34,738 bases of DNA from an uncultured Bacteroidales bacterium (GTDB lineage: Bacteria > Bacteroidota > Bacteroidia > Bacteroidales > Bacteroidaceae), in assembly GCA_902800305.1 (NCBI GenBank), contig CADCDP010000035.1, positions 1-34,738 on the forward strand, read 5' to 3'. Positions 7,930-16,454 of the stretch are shown here, piece by piece (the first letter of the stretch is position 1; each line of letters begins with the position of its first letter). The notes below the pieces were generated by a model that was not told where the DNA came from, did no database searches, and saw nothing but the letters and a program-made list of their open reading frames with translations. The position numbers were made by a program, and so were the translations under genes.

Positions 7930-8451
7930 ATGAAGATTAATTTAGAACGTTTCTACGGAAACAAGAAGGTGACGAAAGGTCATCTTAGTATTGAAGGAAG
8001 CACGTTTGAGTGCTACACGTTGGAGGCTCGCGACCCCGAGGGGGCTGCCACCATGAGCAAGTATCTCTTGGCTCTGCCCGAGGGGAGTTATCGAATGAAG
8101 AGTGTTTTTGAGGACACGCACTACAATCTCAGGGTGTCGTGTCGGGGCACTTATCACAACGCACGTTTCGAGGCAGGGGAAACGCCGTCGGATGTGGCAG
8201 CTGGCAGCATCATTCTGGGCACAGGGTTCAGAGGGAACTATGGAATGGAGGGCTGTGAAAAGGCGATGGATGCGTTGTCGCGATTCCTCTATCAGAGCTT
8301 CATGGAAGGTGTGCTGGACCTTAAGAAGATGGGCAGTGTCACGCTCACCATCAGCAAGAGTGCTGATTTCGTGTATGTCAACGAGGCAGAACAGACCCCT
8401 ACTGATTTTGAGGAGGAGAACTGGAATCTTCTGGAAGAAATGGAAAATTAG
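7930..8451 (+). CDS. DUF5675-like protein
   Basis: 173 aa from MKINLERFYGNKKVTKG. The frame stays open upstream to 7792, but that part crosses the promoter at 7850-7857, so the ATG at 7930 is the credible start. The pattern of a short strand, 'CYTLEARDP', 'LPEGSYRMKSVF' and 'GCEKAMDALSRFL' resembles DUF5675-type proteins, which occur in phages and Bacteroidales genomes near lysis or HU-like genes and have no proven enzymatic role. No signal peptide. First gene of a likely three-gene unit with two HU-like proteins (gaps of 41 and 49 bp). Confidence 0.6.
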   Translation: MKINLERFYGNKKVTKGHLSIEGSTFECYTLEARDPEGAATMSKYLLALPEGSYRMKSVFEDTHYNLRVSCRGTYHNARFEAGETPSDVAAGSIILGTGFRGNYGMEGCEKAMDALSRFLYQSFMEGVLDLKKMGSVTLTISKSADFVYVNEAEQTPTDFEEENWNLLEEMEN

Positions 8452-8492
8452 TGTTTATTAAAATAATGTATAACTTCAAAATTTTTTAGATT

Positions 8493-8894
8493 ATGGCAAT
8501 TAAGTATCGTATTGCAAAAGTGAAACTTAACTATTTAGAGGAGAAGCCTGAGGTGTACAAAGTTCAACAGCTCACCTACCCAGTCATCACCGAAAATGCG
8601 CTCATTGAGTACATCAGTAGGTCAACCAATCTGCCAAAGAGCACGGTGCTCTCGTGTGTGACGGCCATAGGGCAGGCTATTTCCTTCTTCGTCATCAATG
8701 GGCACAGAGTGTCATTTACAGCCTTTGGCGCATTCTACCTGAAAGTCAGCACGAAGGTGGCAAAGACTTTCGATGAGTGTAAGGCTGATACGGTGAAAAA
8801 GACCACGATTGGCTTCCAGTCGAACAGCGAGTTGACAGACCTGGCTCGCAGGGTGGAGGTTCAGAAACAGACGACACTCAGTGTGACGGAATAA
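8493..8894 (+). CDS. HU-related DNA-binding protein (Bacteroidetes histone-like family)
   Basis: 133 aa. The HU/IHF fold is visible: helices 'PKSTVLSCVTAIGQAI', then 'INGHRVSFTAFGAFYLKVS' and 'FDECKADTVKKTTIGFQSN'. The extra N-terminal strand 'KLNYLEEKPEVYKVQ' marks the long HU-related subfamily of Bacteroidetes (TIGR01201-like), not the canonical 90-aa HU. Expected to bind and bend DNA as a dimer in the nucleoid. Paralogous to the next gene, with which it shares YLEEKPEVYK and the proximal helix pattern. Confidence 0.85.
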   Translation: MAIKYRIAKVKLNYLEEKPEVYKVQQLTYPVITENALIEYISRSTNLPKSTVLSCVTAIGQAISFFVINGHRVSFTAFGAFYLKVSTKVAKTFDECKADTVKKTTIGFQSNSELTDLARRVEVQKQTTLSVTE

Positions 8895-8943
8895 AAAGAA
8901 TTTACAGGTTTTATATTATTAACTATTTAAAATTGTTTAAGTT

Positions 8944-9405
8944 ATGATTGCTTCAACAACCATTCAAAACCAATCAAAAGGTGCTATCTTCTTTTATCCG
9001 AAGAAGCAAAAGTTGGGTTACTTGGAAGAAAAGCCCGAAGTGTACAAACTGCAAATGATGCGCTGCCCCGTCATCGACCGCAAGGGCATCATTGCCTACG
9101 CCGCCAAGGCTGCCCACGTGCCGGAAAGCACGGTGGCCTTGGCACAGGAGGCGCTGTTTGATGCTGTCAATTATTTCTGCATGAACGGGCACTCTGTGCA
9201 GGTGGCGGGTCTCGGCTCGTTCGGCATCAAGCTCAACAGCAAAGTGGCAAAAACGGTGGATGAGGCGAATGCCGACACCATCACACGCAAGTACATTCGT
9301 TTCTTTCCCAATGGAGAGATTCGCGAGATGTGTAGTCTCAAGAATATCAACATCAAGGTGAACAATCTTCTGAATTTGACGGGAGAGAATGACGGAAATG
9401 GCTGA
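8944..9405 (+). CDS. HU-related DNA-binding protein, second paralogue
   Basis: 153 aa with the same plan as its upstream neighbour: 'KLGYLEEKPEVYKLQ', 'VPESTVALAQEALFDAV', 'MNGHSVQVAGLGSFGIKLN' and 'VDEANADTITRKYIRFFPN'. The N-terminus is about 17 residues longer and the C-terminus carries an extra 'SLKNINIKVNNLLNL' tail. Role as for HU-like nucleoid proteins; whether the two form heterodimers is unknown. Ends about 70 bp before a strong hairpin. Confidence 0.85.
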   Translation: MIASTTIQNQSKGAIFFYPKKQKLGYLEEKPEVYKLQMMRCPVIDRKGIIAYAAKAAHVPESTVALAQEALFDAVNYFCMNGHSVQVAGLGSFGIKLNSKVAKTVDEANADTITRKYIRFFPNGEIREMCSLKNINIKVNNLLNLTGENDGNG

Positions 9406-9476
9406 ATGTCAGCCAATCCATAGGACTAACGAAGTGCCGATGAGGGGAAACTGACAAAGCGCGAATGAACAAAAGG

Positions 9477-9502
9477 GGCTGTGCCAAAACGTCGGCACAG
9501 CC
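9477..9502 (+). terminator. Hairpin terminator after the HU pair
   Basis: Perfect 9-bp inverted repeat GGCTGTGCC (9477-9485) and GGCACAGCC (9494-9502) with an 8-nt loop. It lacks a long T run, so termination may be bidirectional or factor assisted; it separates the HU pair from the convergent GH98-like gene. Confidence 0.6.
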
Positions 9503-9591
9503 TCTCGTTGTATGATGGGAAAAAGAGATGTCTCTATTTCTCCTTGAGATGGCGAGTAATTTAGATTTTTCACTCTTCACTTTTCACTTTC

Positions 9592-12500
9592 TTATCTCTT
9601 CAATACTTTTCGGGTCTTTCCGTCTGCCGTGCGGATGATGTTCACCCCATGTTGCAGAGCGTTCAGCTTGGCACCAGTGATGCTGTAGATACCAACGGTC
9701 GGTGCATCGTCAGCCAAACTGATACCCTCGATACCGTCAGGCGTTCCCATCGTGTTGATACGGCATTCCAAAAGCAGATACTCGTCGTAGCCACTGCTGT
9801 TGCTCATGTTGACGAAACGAATGATGTAGTTATCCTTCTGATCGATGGTGAACGGCAGCTCATAGGTCTTGGCAGCGGTGAGGTTGGCTCCCATATTGCC
9901 ATTGGCGTTTGGTGTGGCGGTGTAAGTGGCTGACTCTGCCACTACATTATCCTTTGTGTCCAGAATCTGTACCTTATACTTCGGGGTGAGTTTCCATGCC
10001 GCAGTGGCAAACGTGAGCTTATAGGAACCCGCTTCGAGCGCCAAACGATAGGCACTCTGGGCACCGTAATCAGCATAGCCCTCGCGCCAGTAGAGTGCCT
10101 TCCCCTGATAACCCGTGAAACCAGCAAACGTGCGACCACCTGCCGTATAGCTATTCGGGTATTGGTGAACATCGTTGTTTTCCTGCACTGCGCGCCAACC
10201 TTGTGGGAGGGTGCCCGAAAGAACGCTGCTGAAGTCAAGGACATACACCGCTGTCTGGTCAGCAAAGACGGGTTGCAGGGTCACACCCTCGTCAGGCATG
10301 ATGAAAGTAACGGTGTTGCTGCCTTTCTCTACAGGGATGTACTTGTTCATCGTAAAGTACACCGAGTTAATTACTTGCAGCGATTCCAGAACATAACCTT
10401 CTTCTGGTACGACGGTTAGCGTCACCGTCTCGCCCTCAGCAGCCTCATTCACGTCGGCGATGACAGAACCGTGCTCGGCCTCGCGGATGGTCACGCTGTA
10501 CTTCTCGTCTTCTGCACCAGCAGGGAGGTAGGTCACATTGTCGATATAGATGCCCGTGCCACCGCTGTTAGTGATGATGAGGGTGTTGGCGCCTTCTTTC
10601 ATCGTAACATCCACAAAGGCGCGTTTCCATTCGTTGCTTTGGGTCTTCTCCAGACGTACAGCCTTCCGACTGCCGTTCATACTCACGGCGATGGTGGCAA
10701 TCTTCGAAGGCGACGTGTAACGTATTGCTACCCGACCATCTCCTGCCTCTGTCGTATTCAGCACATGACGCAATGCACCACTGGTGTTCGTGCCCATGTC
10801 AGCAAAACCGTTGCCAGCATGACCGCGCACATTCGGATACCATCCGTAGGGGTCGGTCACACAGCTCTTGATGCTCTTGAAGTCCATATCCTCTGCCTCG
10901 ATGGTGATGGGACCACGATAAACCTCTGGTTGCTTGGGCAATGGCAGTGGTTCAGACGACACTACATCCGTGCTGCGTTCCGTAGCTGCACCAGCACAAT
11001 AGAGCACGACATCCACCGGGCCACAGTGCTTCACATTCAGTGTGAACGTGCCTGTCTCGGCATCCCATTCTGTCGTGGCATTCGTCCTCGCATCCATTCG
11101 CTTCTTCATCGTGTAGGTCGGCTCTGACGAAGCTCCCGTCACGACCACCTTGTCGAGCGTCACTGTGGTCGTGTCGATGCGGTAGTTGTTCAGGTAGAAC
11201 GTGATGCTGTCGGCATACTCATGGATGATGCCGCTGCTCAGTTTTCCCCACGTCAGCTGGAGCTTCTCGCAGGTGTTATATTCCAACGGAATCTCTGCTG
11301 AGGCCGTGGTCTTCTTGTTCATGTAGGTATAGGGTGTGTAGGTAACCAGCTGGTTCTTGAAGCGGTTCACATAGAGGTCACCCGTGCTCACTTCAGGGTA
11401 CTGCTTGTTGAAATCGGCCACCTTCCTCGTCTGGCTGCTCCAACGAGAAGTGTAGGCACTCTTCTTCACTTGTACAGGAATGGACTTTGCCAAATCGTCG
11501 TACAGCCCGATGCACACAGGGATGGCACCGTAGCGTCCCGTCTTCTTGAAGTAGCAGAAGTTGTCCATCCATTGCCCGTTGCCTCGGTTGAAGGGGTCAG
11601 CCTGCTTGTAGAGTCCGTCGTAGAGGTCGCCCCAAGCGGCGTACTTCTGCTCGTCGTTGCCAGAGCTGACATCGTTGACGACCACAATCTTGGTCTTCTT
11701 CACCACCTCTTCACGGGTAGGGATGTACATCGTTCCATCGATAATCTTGCGGAACATGTCTATCCATGCGTTGCGGAATCCAGGGAAAGTGCCCCAGTTG
11801 CGGCGTGTGTAACCGCTCACCGTCGAGTTGTTGAGGTTCTGGAAGTCCTCCGTCCAAATCAGCTCAGGACCATCCCATACGGCACCACCATTCACACACG
11901 TCTGCTCCATCACCGTGCCAATACCAGCCGCTACGGGATATTTCTTCCCGTGGTTCTCTCCCAGCAAGGCATCCATCGCACCGTTCCAGCCGCAGTTGTC
12001 GTAGCGCACTCCGTAGTTTTTGGCCAAGCCCGAAATGAAAGGCGAGAATGTGACGCTCTCGTTGTTGTAGAAGCAAGAAGAGGTGGTGTACTTGTAGAGC
12101 CACAGGATAGCTTCGGGATAATTCTGACAAGCCTTCAGCAAATCCTTGTTACGCTTCATCATGCCCACGGGGTTGAGCAGATGGCTCCAAATGTTGCCGC
12201 AGAACGAGACGGTCAGGAAGCCGCCATACTTGTGGTGCATCGGCACCAATTTTGCAAACAGGGCGATGCGTGAAGCCTGAGGACTGCTACTCTTGTCGTT
12301 CGCTTCGTCAAAGCCCCAAAACTGTTCCGCATAGTTCCATCCGAGGAAGTTGGGGAATGCCTTGAAGAAATACTCAAATGTCTCCAAGTCGTTGTCTTGG
12401 ATGTGCGTGTGTCCGCCACTGGCTGGCTGACAAGTGAACCACATGCCATTCTGCTGGCACACCGTACCCCACGATTTGTAGGTCTTCACCGCATTTTGTG

Positions 12501-12747
12501 GCATCTTGTACACATTCTTCTCGGTGTCATACTGGCACGACAGCGAGAGGTTCATGCACACGTAAGGTCGCACATCCTCTGGAATCAGGTCGATAATCTT
12601 CTGAGGGTCGGCTTTGTTCCACACGTCCACATGGACGAGCCAAAGGGGATGTTGTGAATCAACAGGTCGGCGTTCCTGAGCCGACACAGCCAGCGTGGCT
12701 CCCAAGAGCAGCACCGCCAGCATCAGTTTGGTAAACAAGTTCTTCAT
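9592..12747 (-). CDS. Secreted GH98-like glycoside hydrolase with carbohydrate-binding modules
   Basis: 1051 aa. Signal peptide at residues 1-23 (ending AVSAQE). Residues about 30-350 resemble the GH98 catalytic barrel ('PLWLVHVDVWNKADPQKI', 'EDVRPYVCMNLSLS', 'GWNYAEQFWGFDE'); E141 is a candidate catalytic acid. A second GH98-type beta domain follows to about 600. A CBM6/35-like module (about 612-745, 'TIEAEDMDF') comes next, then an InlB-like beta repeat (about 749-835) and another beta module. The end is a short 'ITGAKLNALQHGVNIIRTA' tail typical of Bacteroidetes secreted proteins. Known GH98 enzymes are endo-acting on blood-group glycans or substituted xylan; the substrate here is not evident. 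It is an orphan, with no SusC/SusD pair in view. Promoter -7 box at 12774-12781. Confidence 0.75.
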   Translation of the reverse strand: MKNLFTKLMLAVLLLGATLAVSAQERRPVDSQHPLWLVHVDVWNKADPQKIIDLIPEDVRPYVCMNLSLSCQYDTEKNVYKMPQNAVKTYKSWGTVCQQNGMWFTCQPASGGHTHIQDNDLETFEYFFKAFPNFLGWNYAEQFWGFDEANDKSSSPQASRIALFAKLVPMHHKYGGFLTVSFCGNIWSHLLNPVGMMKRNKDLLKACQNYPEAILWLYKYTTSSCFYNNESVTFSPFISGLAKNYGVRYDNCGWNGAMDALLGENHGKKYPVAAGIGTVMEQTCVNGGAVWDGPELIWTEDFQNLNNSTVSGYTRRNWGTFPGFRNAWIDMFRKIIDGTMYIPTREEVVKKTKIVVVNDVSSGNDEQKYAAWGDLYDGLYKQADPFNRGNGQWMDNFCYFKKTGRYGAIPVCIGLYDDLAKSIPVQVKKSAYTSRWSSQTRKVADFNKQYPEVSTGDLYVNRFKNQLVTYTPYTYMNKKTTASAEIPLEYNTCEKLQLTWGKLSSGIIHEYADSITFYLNNYRIDTTTVTLDKVVVTGASSEPTYTMKKRMDARTNATTEWDAETGTFTLNVKHCGPVDVVLYCAGAATERSTDVVSSEPLPLPKQPEVYRGPITIEAEDMDFKSIKSCVTDPYGWYPNVRGHAGNGFADMGTNTSGALRHVLNTTEAGDGRVAIRYTSPSKIATIAVSMNGSRKAVRLEKTQSNEWKRAFVDVTMKEGANTLIITNSGGTGIYIDNVTYLPAGAEDEKYSVTIREAEHGSVIADVNEAAEGETVTLTVVPEEGYVLESLQVINSVYFTMNKYIPVEKGSNTVTFIMPDEGVTLQPVFADQTAVYVLDFSSVLSGTLPQGWRAVQENNDVHQYPNSYTAGGRTFAGFTGYQGKALYWREGYADYGAQSAYRLALEAGSYKLTFATAAWKLTPKYKVQILDTKDNVVAESATYTATPNANGNMGANLTAAKTYELPFTIDQKDNYIIRFVNMSNSSGYDEYLLLECRINTMGTPDGIEGISLADDAPTVGIYSITGAKLNALQHGVNIIRTADGKTRKVLKR

Positions 12748-12773
12748 AAGTTTTGGTGTTAAGTTTCGTGCTG

Positions 12774-12781
12774 CAAAGATA
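12774..12781 (-). promoter_or_regulatory. -7 box of the GH98-like gene
   Basis: Minus strand reads TATCTTTG, an exact match to TAnnTTTG, 26 bp upstream of the start codon at 12747. No clear -33 box. Confidence 0.6.
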
Positions 12782-12947
12782 CGCCAAATTCTCCATTCTT
12801 ACCTTTCCTCATGTTTCCATTGTTTACAACGAGGTTACATCATCCCCCCATTCGTTTGAAAGTGCCATTGGGTATGAAGGTACGGTGTGCCACCCTCTGC
12901 CCGTGAAGGGTATTACGCTTTGCCCGTCACCGCTTATACGGTAAGCC

Positions 12948-13052
12948 GTAAGAGAGTTTAGAATATAAGTAGGATTTGTACAAATTGAAGAAGAATTTGC
13001 GCAAATATAAGAAAGATTTGTGGAGATTGTAGAAGAATTTGTAAGTGGTGTT
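12948..13052. repeat. Five degenerate 21-bp tandem repeats
   Basis: Units begin at 12948, 12969, 12990, 13011 and 13032; the pattern is GAAGAATTTGxxxAAATxTAA, clearest in units 2-5. The last unit runs into the -33 box of the following promoter. The rest of 12782-12947 shows no gene or other structure that I can support. Confidence 0.65.
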
Positions 13053-13083
13053 TGGTGCTTTCGCGGAAAAAGATGTATCTTTG
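13051..13083 (+). promoter_or_regulatory. Promoter of the HU-HTH gene
   Basis: TTTG at 13051-13054, a 21-bp spacer, then TATCTTTG at 13076-13083. Both boxes match the Bacteroidetes consensus. It predicts a 5' UTR of about 155 nt that includes the 8-bp repeats. Confidence 0.7.
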
Positions 13084-13187
13084 TGGCGAAAAGGGTGGCG
13101 AAAGCACCTTTCGTGAAGGTCGTACTCAAATTCTCGATGCAAAGTTACGAAATATTTTTCAAAAAAACAAATTCTGAGTATCGGCTT

Positions 13188-13243
13188 AACAACTAAACGA
13201 CTAAACAACCAAACAACTAAACGACTAAACAACCAAACAACTA
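13188..13243 (+). repeat. Seven 8-bp tandem repeats just upstream of the HU-HTH start codon
   Basis: AACAACTA, AACGACTA, AACAACCA, AACAACTA, AACGACTA, AACAACCA, AACAACTA: seven contiguous 8-mers, also readable as a 24-bp unit repeated 2.3 times. They end one base before the ATG at 13245. The sequence has no G-C pairing potential, so this part of the leader should be unstructured. Confidence 0.9.
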
Positions 13244-13244
13244 T

Positions 13245-13877
13245 ATGGAATACACATTTCAGGAAATGCCCGATATACACAAGACGGGGGAACGGAAGGT
13301 CTATCCGAAGGCTACACATTGTTCGCAGATTGACAACGATTTCTTTATGAAAAACTTGGCTGAACGAACCAGCTACGGCGTGGGAACGTTGGAGGGCGTG
13401 GTGGCCGAGGTGGTGGCGGAAATGGATCACTATCTGATGCATGGCCATTCTGTGAAGGTGGATGGCTTGGGCACGTTCAACATCGCTCTGGGCATGAAGA
13501 CGGGACACGCTACGGAGGAAGTGAGGCAAAATGGAGAGCGATATGACACGAATGGTGTCTATATCAAAGGTATCAACTTTATTCCCGATGCGGGATGGAT
13601 GGCACGGCTGCGGCGGCAGATAGAACTGCACAAGGTGGGTAGTGTGAAACGAATCGTCGAGGCGCGAACCACGCTGAGGGATCGGTATCGGATTGCGCTT
13701 GATTATCTGTCGGAGCACCCTTTCATGAAGGTGAGCGATTATGCGCGGATGAACGGGATGTCGCATAGCGCTGCTTGTAAGGAATTGCGTGCCTTGGCTC
13801 TCGACCCCACGATTGACATCAGTACGGTGGGGAATGGCAGCCACAAGGTGTATGTGAAGAAAGCTCTTCGTGGTTAG
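13245..13877 (+). CDS. HU-like DNA-binding protein with C-terminal helix-turn-helix segment
   Basis: 210 aa. The first ~125 residues follow the HU-related fold: 'DNDFFMKNLAERTSYG', then 'YLMHGHSVKVDGLGTFNIA'. Residues about 140-210 form an added segment, 'RYRIALDYLSEHPFMKVSD' followed by 'ARMNGMSHSAACKELRALA' and 'ISTVGNGSHKVYVKK', which reads as a winged helix-turn-helix. This suggests a protein that combines architectural DNA binding with sequence recognition. It is transcribed alone from the promoter at 13051-13083 and is followed by the pta promoter. Its native targets cannot be predicted. Confidence 0.75.
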   Translation: MEYTFQEMPDIHKTGERKVYPKATHCSQIDNDFFMKNLAERTSYGVGTLEGVVAEVVAEMDHYLMHGHSVKVDGLGTFNIALGMKTGHATEEVRQNGERYDTNGVYIKGINFIPDAGWMARLRRQIELHKVGSVKRIVEARTTLRDRYRIALDYLSEHPFMKVSDYARMNGMSHSAACKELRALALDPTIDISTVGNGSHKVYVKKALRG

Positions 13878-13939
13878 TGACAAAACCCTCGCTTTTTTTC
13901 GTGTCCGATGCGGAAAAGGTGTGTTTTTTCTTTTGCCGC

Positions 13940-13970
13940 TTTGTAAAGTCGGAAGAAAATCGTATCTTTG
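13940..13970 (+). promoter_or_regulatory. Promoter of the pta-ackA operon
   Basis: TTTG at 13940-13943, a 19-bp spacer, then TATCTTTG at 13963-13970, 74 bp before the pta start codon. Confidence 0.75.
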
Positions 13971-14043
13971 TGCGCTCGTCATCTTACAGATGAAGACAAG
14001 GGATTTGTAAATTGAAAATTGTCAAATCGTAAAATAAAATATT

Positions 14044-15051
14044 ATGGCACTGATTGAAAGTATTATTGCGCGTGCGAAAGCGAATAAGCAGCGCATCGTG
14101 CTCCCCGAATCGCTGGAGGAGCGCACTCTGACTGCCGCCGACAGGTGTCTGGCCGACGACATCGCCGATATTATTCTCATCGGCAACAAGGACGAAATTT
14201 TTGCTTTGGCTGACAAATTGGGGCTGAAGAACGTGGACAAGGCAACCATCATCGACCCCGCCACGTCGGAGAAGACGGAAGAGTATGCGCAACTGCTCTT
14301 CCAGCTCCGCCAGAAGAAGGGCATGACCATTGAGAAGGCTCGCCAACAGGTGCTCGACCCACTCTATTTCGGCTGCCTCATCATCAAGAGTGGCGATGCC
14401 GACGGACAAATCTCTGGTGCGCTCTCGACAACGGGTGACACGTTGCGTCCTGCCTTGCAGATTATCAAGTGTGCCCCAGGCATCACGTGCGTGAGCGGTG
14501 CGATGCTGCTCATCACCCAGACGCCTCAGTATGGCGAGGAAGGTGTGCTTGTGATGGGCGACGTGGCTGTGACCCCGATGCCCGATGCCGCTCAGTTGGC
14601 ACAGATTGCAGTTTGTACGGCTCAGACGGCGAAGAGCGTGGCAGGTTTTGCCGACCCACGTGTGGCCATGTTGTCGTTCTCGACGAAGGGCAGCGCCAAG
14701 CATGAGGTGGTTGATAAAGTGGTGGAAGCAACCCGTCTGGCAAAGGAACTCGACCCAGCATTGAAGATTGACGGTGAACTTCAAGCCGATGCTGCATTGG
14801 TTCCATCGGTAGGTCAGAAGAAGGCGCCTGGCAGCGAGATTGCCGGTAAGGCAAATGTGCTGGTGGCTCCCTGTCTGGAAGTGGGCAACATCGCCTACAA
14901 GCTTGTGCAACGACTCGGCAATGCCGATGCCATTGGCCCCATCCTTCAGGGTATCGCCCGACCTGTGAACGACCTCAGCCGTGGCTGTTCTGTAGATGAC
15001 ATTTATAAGATGGTAGCAATTACGGCTTGCCAAGCTATGGACGCAAAATAA
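14044..15051 (+). CDS. pta: Phosphate acetyltransferase
   Basis: Converts acetyl-CoA and phosphate to acetyl phosphate plus CoA, the first half of the acetate pathway that yields ATP with acetate kinase. 335 aa is the usual length for the short form, which has the catalytic domain only and lacks the N-terminal regulatory domains of the E. coli enzyme. Recognisable blocks are 'RIVLPESLEERTL', 'ISGALSTTGDTLRPALQII' and 'APCLEVGNIAYKLVQRL'. It has its own promoter and is followed directly by repeat element 1 and then ackA, the expected metabolic partner. Confidence 0.96.
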   Translation: MALIESIIARAKANKQRIVLPESLEERTLTAADRCLADDIADIILIGNKDEIFALADKLGLKNVDKATIIDPATSEKTEEYAQLLFQLRQKKGMTIEKARQQVLDPLYFGCLIIKSGDADGQISGALSTTGDTLRPALQIIKCAPGITCVSGAMLLITQTPQYGEEGVLVMGDVAVTPMPDAAQLAQIAVCTAQTAKSVAGFADPRVAMLSFSTKGSAKHEVVDKVVEATRLAKELDPALKIDGELQADAALVPSVGQKKAPGSEIAGKANVLVAPCLEVGNIAYKLVQRLGNADAIGPILQGIARPVNDLSRGCSVDDIYKMVAITACQAMDAK

Positions 15052-15177
15052 CAGACCCCCTCCTCACTCCCCCTGGAGGGGGAGGGCGGTTACCTTAATA
15101 AACATTTATTAAAAGTAGAATACCTCCCCATAAAACATTCTACTCCTCCCATTTAGGGGAGGCGGGGGAGGGGTCTG
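15052..15177 (+). repeat. Cloverleaf-like intercistronic repeat, copy 1 (pta/ackA)
   Basis: 126-bp element beginning CAGACCCCCTCC directly after the pta TAA codon and ending GGGGTCTG one base before the ackA ATG. It has inverted ends and three internal hairpins: CTCCCCCT/AGGGGGAG, GTAGAAT/ATTCTAC and CTCCC/GGGAG. It aligns over its full length with copy 3 (25488-25612, reverse strand) and with the left part of copy 2. Confidence 0.85.
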
Positions 15178-15178
15178 T

Positions 15179-16375
15179 ATGAAAAAGATATTAGTTTTGA
15201 ATTGTGGTAGCTCGTCTATCAAATATGCATTGTATGACATGACCGACCAGAGCGTGATTACGTCTGGCGGCATTGAGAAGATTGGTTTGCCTGATTCGTT
15301 CATCACCGTGAAGCTGAACGGCGAGAAGCACAAGATGGAGAAACCGGTGAAGGAGCACACGGAAGGTGTGCAATGGATTTTTGAGGTCTTGACACAGGGC
15401 GAATATGCCGTGTTGAAGAGCCTTGATGAGCTGGATGCCGTGGGACACCGTATGGTGCATGGCGGCGAGAAGTTCAACCAGTCAGTACTGCTCACGCCCG
15501 AAGTGATGGAGGCTTTTGCCGCTTGCAACGACTTGGCTCCCCTCCACAACCCTGCCAACATCAAGGGTGTGAACGCTGTGACGGCTCTCCTGCCGAACAT
15601 CCCACAGGTGGGTGTGTTCGACACCGCTTTCCATCAGACGATGCCCGACTATGCCTACATGTACGCTTTACCTTACGAACTCTACACGAAGTATGGGGTT
15701 CGCCGTTACGGTTTCCACGGAACAAGCCATCGTTATGTGAGTCAGCGTGTGTGTGAGTTCTTGGGCGTGAAGCCGGAAGGTAAGAAAATCATCACGTGCC
15801 ACATCGGCAACGGTGCTTCCATCGCTGCTGTGAAGGATGGCAAGTGTGTGGATACCTCGATGGGCTTGACTCCGTTGGAAGGCCTCATCATGGGTACTCG
15901 TTCGGGTGACATCGACGCTGGTGCCGTGACGTTCCTGATGGATAAATTAGGGCTTGACACGAAAGGCATCAGCAATCTCTTGAACAAGCAATCGGGTTTG
16001 CTGGGTGTGAGTGAAGGCTTCTCCGACTTCCGCGACATCCTTGCTGGTATCGCTAACGGTAACGACAAAGCACGTCTGGCCAAGGACATGTACTGCTACC
16101 GCATCAAGAAGTACATCGGCGAATATGCTGCCGCTATGGGAGGTGTCGATATCATCCTCTTCACGGGTGGTGCTGGCGAGAACCAGTACGAAGTGCGTGA
16201 AGGTGCCACACAGGGCTTGGAGTTCATGGGCATCAAGCTCGACGATGCCAAGAACAAGGCTTGTCGTGCGAAGGAAGCCATCCTTTCCACTGACGACTCA
16301 AAAGTCATCATCTGCTGCATCCCAACGGACGAAGAACTGATGATTGCTTTGGACACATTGGAACTGACAAAATAA
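15179..16375 (+). CDS. ackA: Acetate kinase
   Basis: Transfers phosphate between acetyl phosphate and ADP, giving acetate and ATP in the fermentative acetate pathway. 398 aa, normal length for the ASKHA-fold family. Signature blocks are 'ILVLNCGSSSIKYALYD' at the N-terminus, 'FDTAFHQTMP', 'RYGFHGTSHRYV' and 'GTRSGDIDAGAV'. The start codon comes one base after repeat element 1, so any hairpin in that RNA would abut the ribosome binding region. Followed by truncated element 2 and then parC. Confidence 0.97.
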   Translation: MKKILVLNCGSSSIKYALYDMTDQSVITSGGIEKIGLPDSFITVKLNGEKHKMEKPVKEHTEGVQWIFEVLTQGEYAVLKSLDELDAVGHRMVHGGEKFNQSVLLTPEVMEAFAACNDLAPLHNPANIKGVNAVTALLPNIPQVGVFDTAFHQTMPDYAYMYALPYELYTKYGVRRYGFHGTSHRYVSQRVCEFLGVKPEGKKIITCHIGNGASIAAVKDGKCVDTSMGLTPLEGLIMGTRSGDIDAGAVTFLMDKLGLDTKGISNLLNKQSGLLGVSEGFSDFRDILAGIANGNDKARLAKDMYCYRIKKYIGEYAAAMGGVDIILFTGGAGENQYEVREGATQGLEFMGIKLDDAKNKACRAKEAILSTDDSKVIICCIPTDEELMIALDTLELTK

Positions 16376-16452
16376 CAGACCCCCTCCTCACTCCCCCTGG
16401 AGGGGGAGGGTGGTTACCTTTTACTAACATAAAAAGTAGAATACCTCCCCAC
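16376..16452 (+). repeat. Intercistronic repeat, copy 2, right arm missing
   Basis: Starts CAGACCCCCTCC directly after the ackA TAA and matches copy 1 through the left hairpin, GGTTACC and GTAGAATACCTCCCCA. It then stops; the right-hand hairpin and terminal GGGGTCTG are absent. The parC start codon follows within 3 bp. Confidence 0.8.
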
Positions 16453-16454
16453 TA

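Noticed and set aside
12927..13982. 351-aa minus-strand frame
   Set aside because: Antisense of the HU-HTH gene and its promoter region; His-rich composition typical of shadow frames.
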